Below are positions 43,948 through 51,566 of a stretch of DNA of 64,000 nt, one piece after another. The notes under the pieces were generated by a model, which saw only the letters and a program-made list of their open reading frames with translations, was not told the DNA's origin and ran no database searches. This DNA comes from Clostridium folliculivorans. GTDB taxonomy: Bacteria > Bacillota > Clostridia > Clostridiales > Clostridiaceae. The position numbers were made by a program, and so were the translations under genes. Location: positions 186,001 to 250,000 of the forward strand of contig NZ_BQXY01000006.1 in the NCBI RefSeq assembly GCF_024341905.1, read 5' to 3'. The stretch's first letter is position 1. Each line of letters opens with the position of its first letter.

Positions 43948-43984
43948 AAGACTGGTGATTTAGATTTCTCGCTAGTCTTTTACT
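43948..43984 (+). terminator. Terminator of the microprotein gene
   Basis: AAGACTGGTGA pairs with TCGCTAGTCTT (two G-U pairs), followed by TTACTTT. Confidence 0.7.
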
Positions 43985-44035
43985 TTGTGATGGCGAATGC
44001 GTTGCATCAGGATTTAATCCAATTAATACGAGATA
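43982..44035 (+). pseudogene. 3' relic of an SDR gene
   Basis: The 54 bases align without gaps to the last codons of the SDR at 42810-43634 and would encode LCDGECVASGFNPINTR and a stop, against LCDGGCVASGCNPLKMR there. No upstream part remains, so it is the decayed end of a duplicated paralogue. Confidence 0.7.
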
Positions 44036-44053
44036 ATCCAGATGTATTAAAAA

Positions 44054-44084
44054 TACCGTATTATTCACCAAAAATAATACGGTA
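44054..44084 (-). terminator. Terminator for the minus-strand esterase relic
   Basis: TACCGTATTATT (44054-44065) pairs perfectly with AATAATACGGTA (44073-44084); on the minus strand TTTTTAATAC follows. Confidence 0.75.
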
Positions 44085-44159
44085 ATGAATCTTGCGTGAC
44101 TATTTGCTTAATGAGGCTATTTTTGTGTACTTAGAATTTGACTTTTTTAAAGTTTAATA

Positions 44160-45191
44160 TTAAATACCAAGAAGATTTCCGTAGTAATCTTTCCAGAACT
44201 TATTCTTTGCTTCGCTAAATTTTGTATTATATACAGTGTCACCAAAATTTATAAAGGAAGTATTTCCGTTATAAGCAGCCCAGTTAGGGAGGCCTTTACC
44301 ATTTGGATTTCCTGTTTTTGCGAAGTTAACTAGATAAGAAGACATCTTATCTCCAAGATTAAAGTCTGTCTCAGTCCAGTATGAATTTCTTTCTGATGAA
44401 AAATGATTTAGAAAGTATGGAACATCTGCAGTGTGGAATACACCAAACACTTCTGACTGTACACCTGGCATTACATGAGTGAACTCATAAATATATGTTG
44501 GATTAGTATATTTTAAAGTTCTCGCTTTAGCTAGAGCAGTCTGCAGTGCCATCATTCCGTCTTGATTTATTGCATTAAATTCATTAATAGCTTCATCATT
44601 ATTTATAGGATAAGCAGCAAGGCATTCATCGGCATATGCTCCAAAAGTACTTTTAATAGTTGAGAGTAGCTCATCTTTTTTCATAGTTGTAGGATTTGAA
44701 AATGGAGCTTTAGGAAGAACAGAGAATAATAGAGTGTCCCCAGTAACCATTCCAGTGATCAAATTGACATCATTGGCAGTACCGGCTTTAAGCATATCTA
44801 TTTGATTAGCAGGAACTACATTGCCGTCAATACAAGGACCAGAACTATAATTATTAGATAGAGCCAATAGTTCATCAGTTGACATCGAACGCATATCTTT
44901 TAAGGTTTTTCCTTTAAACAGTTCTGAGGAAGTAGTTTCTTTATTCTTCATAGTATCAAGCTTAGTTGAGATATAATTAAAACTCATAGCAACAGCATTT
45001 TTAAATAGTCCCTTAGCTTTTGGTGTCATTGTTAAAACTTCGACAGAAGCTGAGCCAGCGGATTGACCTGCAATAGTGACATTATTAGGATCTCCACCAA
45101 ATTTAGAAATATTTTTCTTAACCCAAGTAAAGATTTCAGAGCTTATAGGATATAATTCAAGTGACCACTTTTCTAGAACTTCTAAGAAATA
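44160..45191 (-). pseudogene. Type B carboxylesterase, 5'-truncated
   Basis: The open frame from 45191 to 44160 encodes about 343 residues matching the C-terminal two thirds of a type B carboxylesterase / para-nitrobenzyl esterase. It contains WVKKNISKFGGDPNNVT, nucleophile elbow AGQSAGSAS and, late, a VFHTADVPYF histidine region, and ends normally. An in-frame TAA at 45192-45194 lies where about 150 N-terminal residues, including the oxyanion HGGG loop, should be. No ribosome site precedes a usable start near the elbow. It is therefore a relic; a truncated product from an internal ATG at 45029 would lack the nucleophile. Confidence 0.8.
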
Positions 45192-45282
45192 TTATGACTG
45201 TTCGCCTTATCAATATAGGCAAAGATATGTTTTAGAAAGATAAATTATAAAGATTATAGTAAATTTTGAAAGGAGAATTAAG

Positions 45283-45630
45283 GTGAAAGTTCGTAAAGAG
45301 TATACTTGTCCTTTAGAAATTACCCATGACATTCTAAAAGGTAAGTGGAAAACAGTTATTCTTTGGCAGCTAGGGGATATTGGAAAGGCCTCTTTATCCA
45401 AGCTAGAAAAAGATATAAAAGGGATAAGTCAGAAGATGTTATTACAGCAGTTAAATGAATTAAGAGAGTTTGGGTTAGTAGATAAAATACAATACGAAGG
45501 TTATCCACTTAAAGTAGAGTATTTTCTTACAGAAGATAGAGGAAAGAAAATTTTAATGGCTCTAGCCATTATGCAAGAGATAGGAAGAGAATACATAAAT
45601 GAGCAAGTAAAAAACATTGATGCAGATTGA
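45283..45630 (+). CDS. HxlR family transcriptional regulator
   Basis: 115 residues starting at GTG after AAGGAGAATTAAG. HxlR winged-helix signature: CPLEITHDILKGKWKTVILWQL, LSKLEKDIKGISQKMLLQQL and YPLKVEYFLTEDRGKKI. It lies divergent from the carboxylesterase relic, which may once have been its target. HxlR proteins often sense aldehydes, disulfide stress or redox compounds. Confidence 0.9.
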   Translation: MKVRKEYTCPLEITHDILKGKWKTVILWQLGDIGKASLSKLEKDIKGISQKMLLQQLNELREFGLVDKIQYEGYPLKVEYFLTEDRGKKILMALAIMQEIGREYINEQVKNIDAD

Positions 45631-45648
45631 GGTATCAATGTTTTTTTA
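45613..45648 (+). terminator. Intrinsic terminator overlapping the hxlR-like stop
   Basis: AACATTGAT (45613-45621) pairs with ATCAATGTT (45634-45642), followed by TTTTTATT. The left arm is coding. Confidence 0.85.
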
Positions 45649-45851
45649 TTTGATTAGATAGTAATGTGATATGGTCAGGTTTAGGTGTAGATATTCCATA
45701 CACACAAAAAAGTGGGTAATTCCTAAGTTGAATAATCCATGTTATTATCTTTTCATATCATATATATGGAATTTAAATGGCTTAACATAATTATGTATCT
45801 ATCTTTAGAAATAAAAGTAATAAATCAATATAAAACTTGGAGGTTTTAGAA

Positions 45852-46358
45852 ATGAAAAAAGCACTTATAGTTATCGATTTACAAAATGATTACTTTGCTG
45901 ATGGGAAGTTTCCTCTGTGGAATACTGAAGATACTCTGAACAATATAGAAAAAGCTATTGAAAGGGCTATTAACAATAGCATCCCTATAATTTTAGTTCA
46001 ACATATTTCAGGCAGCAGTTCTCCATTCTTTAATGAAGGCACGGAAGGCGTAGAAATCCATCCAAGAATACTAAAAGCTGCCCTAAATGCGAAAAAAGTT
46101 ATCAAGAAAACTGCAGATAGCTTCTATAATACAAATTTAGAAGAAGTTTTATCAGAGCTAGAAATAGAAGAACTGCTTGTTTGTGGTATGATGACTCAAA
46201 ATTGTGTTGTTTTCACAGCTATTTCTAAATCAGCAGAAAAATATAAGGTAAAGATTATATCTGACTGTTGTACAACTGTAAGTCAACCAATACATGCAAT
46301 AGCTTTAAGCGGAGTTTCAACTCGTATAGAGCTTACAAATTATGAACAAGCTTTATAA
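45852..46358 (+). CDS. Isochorismatase-like cysteine hydrolase
   Basis: 168 residues from the ATG at 45852, eight bases after GGAGG; a TTG at 45837 overlaps that site. Catalytic Asp9 in VIDLQNDYF and Cys118 in GMMTQNCVV, with a Lys in the KKTADSFYNT segment. Same family as nicotinamidase and isochorismatase; YwoC/YcaC-like small members act on varied amides. Cytoplasmic. Converges on the LysR gene with eight bases between. Confidence 0.88.
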   Translation: MKKALIVIDLQNDYFADGKFPLWNTEDTLNNIEKAIERAINNSIPIILVQHISGSSSPFFNEGTEGVEIHPRILKAALNAKKVIKKTADSFYNTNLEEVLSELEIEELLVCGMMTQNCVVFTAISKSAEKYKVKIISDCCTTVSQPIHAIALSGVSTRIELTNYEQAL

Positions 46359-46366
46359 TTTCTTAA

Positions 46367-47251
46367 TTAATCTTTGTTTTCAGAAGTACCACCTTTAAAG
46401 GTTTTTAAAAAGTGTTTAGCGGCAGTAGAAAGATATCTATTTTTCACCCATATTGCTGCAATTTGTGTCTGTAAGACTTTCTCATTAATAGGTTTATATT
46501 TAAGTGTTGTACTTCCAACAAGTTTTATGGCTGCTTTAGGAACTAATGCGATACCAATACCTGATTCTGCCCAAAGAAGAGTTGATCTTGCATCATCGGT
46601 CTTGCATATAATATTTGGTTTAAAGCCTGACTTTTCAAAGGTTTCTATTATTAAATTTTCAAACCTTCTATAGATAATTAGTGGTTTGTTTGCGAGATCA
46701 GCAAGTTCAATATAATCTTTGGAGGAGAACTCTTGCATGTCAACAGATACAGCTATCATAGGCTCAAGTGGCATATAGATATAGTCAAAGGTACCCATGT
46801 TGAAAGGCGTTCGTACTACACCTATCTCTATAATGCCGCTATTTAATATTTCTAAGATTCTATAGGTATTGCCTTCCCAGATTTCAAAGTTTATTTGTGG
46901 AAAGTTTTCATTGAACTTCTGTATTCGTTCTGGAAGAAAAGTTGCACCTGAGGAGGATACGGTTCCGATAGATAAAGTTCCTTTGAGACCATTATTAAAG
47001 TCTTTTAACTCCTTAACTGCCGTGTCAGTCAATTCTAAAATATGGTCAGCACGTTTTTTTAGTTCCTTACCTGCGTCCGTAAGCTGAATACTACGACTTC
47101 CTCTTTCTACAAGTTTTACACCAAGCTCTTCCTCAAGGAGTTTTAGCTGTTGGCTAAGTGGAGGTTGAGCCATATTAAGTCTTTTTGCAGCACTAGTAAT
47201 CTGTCCTTCTTCTGCAATTGTTATAAAATATCTTAATTGTCTTATGTCCAT
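46367..47251 (-). CDS. LysR family transcriptional regulator
   Basis: 294 residues. N-terminal HTH MDIRQLRYFITIAEEGQITSA..., AKRLNMAQPPLSQQLKLLEE, then the periplasmic-binding-like effector domain. AAGGAG precedes the ATG. Resembles the CidR/AlsR/YwfM branch. It is divergent from the TauE/SafE gene, which it probably controls from the dyad at 47298-47325. Confidence 0.92.
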   Translation of the reverse strand: MDIRQLRYFITIAEEGQITSAAKRLNMAQPPLSQQLKLLEEELGVKLVERGSRSIQLTDAGKELKKRADHILELTDTAVKELKDFNNGLKGTLSIGTVSSSGATFLPERIQKFNENFPQINFEIWEGNTYRILEILNSGIIEIGVVRTPFNMGTFDYIYMPLEPMIAVSVDMQEFSSKDYIELADLANKPLIIYRRFENLIIETFEKSGFKPNIICKTDDARSTLLWAESGIGIALVPKAAIKLVGSTTLKYKPINEKVLQTQIAAIWVKNRYLSTAAKHFLKTFKGGTSENKD

Positions 47252-47297
47252 AATTTAAATCTCCTTAAAACTTTCCATATGTTTTAAATATGATTTT

Positions 47298-47325
47298 GAT
47301 ATTAAATAGATATTTTTAATATATC
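47298..47325. promoter_or_regulatory. LysR-type operator candidate
   Basis: GATATTAAA and TTTTTAATATATC form an AT-rich imperfect dyad with a T-N11-A core in the 100-base gap between the divergent LysR and TauE/SafE genes. Confidence 0.4.
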
Positions 47326-47375
47326 ACTTATAGATTTATAATGATATAGAAATGATAAAAAGGAGATGTTTTTTT

Positions 47376-48206
47376 GTGATAACTTCATTATATATACTTT
47401 TAATTTCAGTGGTAGCAGGGACACTTGGATCAATATTAGGTCTTGGTGGAGGCACAGTTATTACCCCTGCACTTACTATGCTTTTTGGAATTGATATAAG
47501 ATATGCAATTGGTGCTAGTCTTATTTCTGTAATTGCCACTTCTAGCGGTTCTGCAGTGGCTTATATACGTGATAAAATTACAAATGTGAGAATAGGGATG
47601 TTTCTTGAGATTGCAACTACTACAGGTGCAATAACGGGAGCCTTTATTGGTGGCTTGATAGCTCCGAATCTACTCTATGTACTATTTGGATTTTTGTTAT
47701 TATATTCAGCTGTAATGATGCTTAAAAGAAGAAATGAAGAACTACCACAAAATGTGAAACGTTCTCCACTTTCTGAGAAATTTAAGCTAAATGGTCAATA
47801 TTATGACAAGGCGCTCAAGAAGGATGTAGCCTATAACGTGGATAATGTACAGGGAGCTTTTGGAGTAATGTACGGAGCTGGAATAATATCAGGACTTTTG
47901 GGTATAGGAAGCGGAAGTTTCAAAGTTATGGCTATGGATATGTTTATGAAATTACCTTTAAAGGTATCAAGTGCAACCAGTAATTTTATGATGGGAGTTA
48001 CAGCAGCTGCTAGTGCAGGAGTATATCTTTTAAGAGGAGAAATAGATCCTAAAATAGCTGCACCTGTTGCGTTAGGTGTACTTGCTGGGGCAACTTTAGG
48101 GACAAAGATAATGCAGAGAATGAAAAGTAAAACTATAAGGAAAATATTCATACCTTTTCTTGCATACATCGCCATTCAGATGATTATTAAAGGAGTGAGG
48201 GTATAA
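47376..48206 (+). CDS. TauE/SafE family anion exporter
   Basis: 276 residues from GTG 47376, seven bases after GGAGATG; an ATG at 47352 lies before that site. About eight membrane helices in two similar halves. Family signature glycines: GTLGSILGLGGGTVITPALTM in the first half and the inverted partner GIISGLLGIGSGSFKV in the second. Probable export of sulfite, sulfoacetate or related organic anions. Forms a pair with the DUF1634 gene two bases on. Confidence 0.9.
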   Translation: MITSLYILLISVVAGTLGSILGLGGGTVITPALTMLFGIDIRYAIGASLISVIATSSGSAVAYIRDKITNVRIGMFLEIATTTGAITGAFIGGLIAPNLLYVLFGFLLLYSAVMMLKRRNEELPQNVKRSPLSEKFKLNGQYYDKALKKDVAYNVDNVQGAFGVMYGAGIISGLLGIGSGSFKVMAMDMFMKLPLKVSSATSNFMMGVTAAASAGVYLLRGEIDPKIAAPVALGVLAGATLGTKIMQRMKSKTIRKIFIPFLAYIAIQMIIKGVRV

Positions 48207-48208
48207 TT

Positions 48209-48568
48209 ATGGAAGAAGATAAAATTGCTGCCGTAGAGATTACAATAAGCAAGATGTTAAGAATAGGAGTAGTATTGAGTGCTACCGTAATAATTATAGG
48301 ACTTATTATGTTCTTAATAACTGGTAAAAGTGGATATTGTGGTAATACTTACCCAACAACAGTTGGAGAAATATTTAGTGGTCTTCTACAATTTAAATCT
48401 TATGGAATAATAATGACAGGGCTATTATTGTTAATAGTAACTCCTATATTCAGGGTAGGAGTATCAATTATTGTATTTATGAAAGAAAAGGACTATATGT
48501 ATGTAAAAATTACTGCTACAGTCTTCATTATATTAATATTAAGCTTTGCTATGGGGAAGGTTGGATAA
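48209..48568 (+). CDS. DUF1634 membrane protein
   Basis: 119 residues with three membrane helices (about 16-35, 65-85 and 98-117). It starts two bases after the TauE/SafE stop, with GGAGTGAGGG upstream. DUF1634 proteins regularly accompany TauE/SafE permeases and are likely accessory subunits of the exporter. Confidence 0.88.
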   Translation: MEEDKIAAVEITISKMLRIGVVLSATVIIIGLIMFLITGKSGYCGNTYPTTVGEIFSGLLQFKSYGIIMTGLLLLIVTPIFRVGVSIIVFMKEKDYMYVKITATVFIILILSFAMGKVG

Positions 48569-48646
48569 TGAACATAATATTATGCCTTAAGTCTGTTCGC
48601 AGAATTATCCACAGTTATAATTAAGAGGTAAATTCCAGAAGAATAA

Positions 48647-48682
48647 AAAATCACTTCCGTATTAATTTACGGAAGTGATTTT
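48647..48682. terminator. Bidirectional terminator between exporter and brnQ
   Basis: AAAATCACTTCCGTA (48647-48661) pairs perfectly with TACGGAAGTGATTTT (48668-48682); U tracts exist on both sides. Confidence 0.93.
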
Positions 48683-48712
48683 AGTTTATGACATTTTCTT
48701 ACTTTTTACTAT

Positions 48713-50071
48713 CTATATAGCATTGTTATTTTTTCCACCAACTACCCAGATAATTAAACCAATAATGAATCCGCAAAGTGCAGGGATAACCCACCCAAAT
48801 CCGTAATTATATCCTGGTAAATATGAAGTTGCGAAAGTGACAAGCTTTGTAACTACAGCATTTCCAGCAAGAGGCTGAGGTAGTGCTTTTAAAAGGTCAA
48901 AGAATGCTGCAACAACAGTTAATCCAGTAGTCCATTTGTATATATCGCTTTGCTTATTTATAAATGGAGCTAATAGAGATAATAAAATTAAAGTAATTAC
49001 TAATGGATAAAGGAACATAAGTACAGGAATTGAGAATTTTATAAGATTACTTAAACCAAAGTTAGCTATTACAAATGAGAAAAGTGTAAAAGCAATAGCA
49101 TATTTCTTATAAGAAACAGTTTTTGGAAACATTTCACTGAACATTTCAGCACATGAAGTTATTAAACCAATAGCTGTTTTTACACAAGCAACACCTACAA
49201 TAGCAGCTAACAATACTTGACCAACAATACCAAAATAATGATTGCTAACCAGTGACAAAATAGTTCCGCCGTTATCTGCGCGGCTTACACTGCCTAAACT
49301 TGTAGCACCCATATAAGCCAAGGAAGCATATATAATAGCCATACCTACAACACTTACTAAACCTGATTTACAGGTTTCAATAGCAATCGAATTAGAATCT
49401 TTAACACCTAATTTTTGAATATTAGAAATAATAATAATTGAGAATGCAACAGAAGCTAAAGCATCCATAGTGTTATATCCATCTAATAAACCAGTGAATA
49501 ATGGCTGAGCTACATAATTACCTTGAGCAGCATAATTATTTGCATGTCCCATTGGACTTATGAATGTAGCAATTAATAAAACCGATAATAATACCAAGAA
49601 AATAGGTGTAAGATATCTACCTACCCAATCTAAAATCTGACCTGGCTTTAATGAGAAATAAATAGTAATAGCAAAAAATATAAATGAGAAAATAATAAGT
49701 CCTATTTTCAAATATTCGTCAGAAATAAATGGATGAATTCCTACCTCAAATGCCACTGTAGCAGTACGAGGAATTGCGAATAATGGACCGATTGTTAAGT
49801 ACAATAAACATGTAAATATAGTTGAATACTTGGAACTAACTGGTTTTGCCATATCAAATAAGCTTTCGCTTTTTGAAAGAGCCGAAGCTATGATACCAAG
49901 GATAGGTAGTCCTACACCAGTGATTAAAAATCCAATAGTAGCTGTAAAAGCATGATTTCCAGCTTGTTGTCCCATTTGAACTGGAAATATTAAGTTACCT
50001 GCACCGAAAAATAGTCCGAATAATAATGAACCTATTAGCAAGTTTTGATTGAAACTTAGCCTCTTTTTCAT
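48713..50071 (-). CDS. brnQ: Branched-chain amino acid carrier BrnQ
   Basis: 452 residues from the ATG at 50071, which has GGAGG seven bases upstream; an ATG at 50098 lies before that site. About twelve membrane helices. LIVCS-family signature FGLFFGAGNLIFPVQMGQ at the N-terminus and the following TGVGLPILGI. A Na+- or H+-coupled importer of Leu, Ile and Val. Monocistronic. I see no T-box or CodY consensus in the leader. Confidence 0.94.
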   Translation of the reverse strand: MKKRLSFNQNLLIGSLLFGLFFGAGNLIFPVQMGQQAGNHAFTATIGFLITGVGLPILGIIASALSKSESLFDMAKPVSSKYSTIFTCLLYLTIGPLFAIPRTATVAFEVGIHPFISDEYLKIGLIIFSFIFFAITIYFSLKPGQILDWVGRYLTPIFLVLLSVLLIATFISPMGHANNYAAQGNYVAQPLFTGLLDGYNTMDALASVAFSIIIISNIQKLGVKDSNSIAIETCKSGLVSVVGMAIIYASLAYMGATSLGSVSRADNGGTILSLVSNHYFGIVGQVLLAAIVGVACVKTAIGLITSCAEMFSEMFPKTVSYKKYAIAFTLFSFVIANFGLSNLIKFSIPVLMFLYPLVITLILLSLLAPFINKQSDIYKWTTGLTVVAAFFDLLKALPQPLAGNAVVTKLVTFATSYLPGYNYGFGWVIPALCGFIIGLIIWVVGGKNNNAI

Positions 50072-50098
50072 ATGTTTTCCTCCTTCTTTTATTGCCAT

Positions 50099-50473
50099 AT
50101 TTAAGTATTGTGTAGCAATATGGCATTAATATTTAATATTATCAAAAATAATTTTTATATTATAAAGTGTATGTATATATCATTTTTTTGATAATACCGT
50201 AATTCATTGTTTTATTATAATATATTTATGCAAATTAGTAAATTTCATCTTATTATTGCATTAAGTAAGTGTAATTCGTAAATATAAAGTTAATTTATTG
50301 CAAAATTATTATTGTACTCAATAAAGGAAAAACGACAAAACTATTTTATTAGTAATTTATTAATGGAAGAAAACAACAGTTCAATTGTAGATTTATATAA
50401 TGATGCATTCGTAGAAGAGATTTCTATAGAGTAAAGAAAAATATTAGAAATATGAATAGAATTTTATTGAAAA
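50099..50473. other. AT-rich gap upstream of brnQ
   Basis: No supported gene. A 24-codon plus-strand frame from the ATG near 50363 has no ribosome site. The stretch should contain the brnQ promoter on the minus strand, but I cannot single it out. Confidence 0.4.
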
Positions 50474-50474
50474 A

Positions 50475-50523
50475 ATGCCTACAGAATTGGAACTGATAAG
50501 TAGTCCAATTTACTGTAGGCAGT
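50475..50523 (-). terminator. Terminator of the small membrane protein gene
   Basis: TGCCTACAG..ATTGG.ACT pairs with AGTCCAAT..CTGTAGGCA; on the minus strand a TTTTTTC tract follows. Confidence 0.85.
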
Positions 50524-50527
50524 TTAA

Positions 50528-50725
50528 TTATTCACGAGACATATTACTAACCATTAATCCTGCTCCTATTGCAACGCTAATTGAGAAGCAGAGGGTGAAA
50601 TTGTGTGTATAAACTCCAACAATAATACCAATAGCAATACATATTGGTAGTGGGATGATCTTCAAAAAGCGTTTTCTATCTATAGTTTTATTAGTGTTCT
50701 TATGGTCTTCATCATTAATTTTCAT
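50528..50725 (-). CDS. Small membrane protein, two TM helices
   Basis: 65 residues: charged N-terminus (about 1-20), then hydrophobic helices at about 22-38 and 43-60. TTGGAGAAA lies before the ATG and a terminator follows, so it is a real single gene. It borders the lantibiotic cluster but has its own signals. It could be a small immunity-like protein; nothing specific shows this. Confidence 0.6.
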   Translation of the reverse strand: MKINDEDHKNTNKTIDRKRFLKIIPLPICIAIGIIVGVYTHNFTLCFSISVAIGAGLMVSNMSRE

Positions 50726-50812
50726 ATAAATTTCTCCAATCTAATTTTGAGTAGTTGTTGTTTTATTGTAAGCTAAATAATTTTTACGTTCGTAATTTAT
50801 AAGATTATTATT

Positions 50813-51556
50813 TTAAGATTTTAGACTGTAAATCTTATTAAGGAGGTCATTATAATTATCGCTTTCTAAATATCTATTTTCTTTCCAATACGAATATTCC
50901 GCATTTTGTATATTATTGGCTTCTAACTCTAATATAAAATTCTTTAAATGTTGAAATAATGATTCTTGAGTATTAGTAGCTGCTACTGGTTTATCATGAA
51001 TCAAATGGTCGTAGATAAGTTCACTTAGTGATGTAATATCAAGATTTTCAAAAGTATCTTCTAGCGTAATGGGATTATTTAGTTTCAATGCCTTAAAGTT
51101 ACAAATTACATGTAATCCGCAAAATTGCATAAATTTATTAAGATAGCCATTGACGAATTCATTGCCGTTAGAGTCGGAAGTAGAAATAGTTACTCCAAGT
51201 TTTCCTGCAAGTCTAAAAATATGCATCCAATAAGAAATTCTGTCGAGAAACACTTTCATATTTCCCGTTACATTGTGACCATAGACAGGACTTGCTAATA
51301 TAATCAAATCTGATTGTAGCATTTCGTCTTTAATTAATCCCATTGCATCAGTTGAATCATGTGGACAGAAGCCCCTAGAAAAGCAGCACCCGCATCCATA
51401 ACAAAAATCTATCTTTACTTCATCTGATGATAAAAGATTGTATTGAATCTCACCAGCACTTAATAAAACCACTTGATCCAATACTAGCTTTACCAGCTTA
51501 CGGGTATACGAATTCGATCCGTTTTGACTTCCAATATACGCAAATATTTTTTTCAT
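50813..51556 (-). CDS. Flavodoxin-like NAD(P)H:FMN oxidoreductase, lantibiotic-cluster associated
   Basis: 247 residues. N-terminal flavodoxin-like FMN site (IGSQNGSNSYTRKL), a Cys-rich insert YGCGCCFSRGFCP as in iron-sulfur flavoproteins, and ILASPVYGHNVTGNMKVFLDR, typical of the NADPH-dependent FMN reductase family. GGAGGGG precedes the ATG. It starts eleven bases after the stop of the second exporter gene, so it is the last gene of the export operon. Oxidoreductases in lanthipeptide clusters can reduce dehydroalanine to D-alanine. That role here is inference, because those known enzymes belong to other families as far as I recall. A regulatory or thiol-redox role is the alternative. Confidence 0.8.
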   Translation of the reverse strand: MKKIFAYIGSQNGSNSYTRKLVKLVLDQVVLLSAGEIQYNLLSSDEVKIDFCYGCGCCFSRGFCPHDSTDAMGLIKDEMLQSDLIILASPVYGHNVTGNMKVFLDRISYWMHIFRLAGKLGVTISTSDSNGNEFVNGYLNKFMQFCGLHVICNFKALKLNNPITLEDTFENLDITSLSELIYDHLIHDKPVAATNTQESLFQHLKNFILELEANNIQNAEYSYWKENRYLESDNYNDLLNKIYSLKS

Positions 51557-51566
51557 AAGCCCCTCC

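Noticed and set aside
50072-50400. Possible T-box or CodY control of brnQ
   Set aside because: I looked for a T-box core and the CodY consensus in the leader on the minus strand and found neither.
50363-50437. 24-codon plus-strand frame (MEENNSSIVDLYND...)
   Set aside because: No ribosome site and no recognisable family; possibly the tail of a decayed gene, but the evidence is too thin to annotate.
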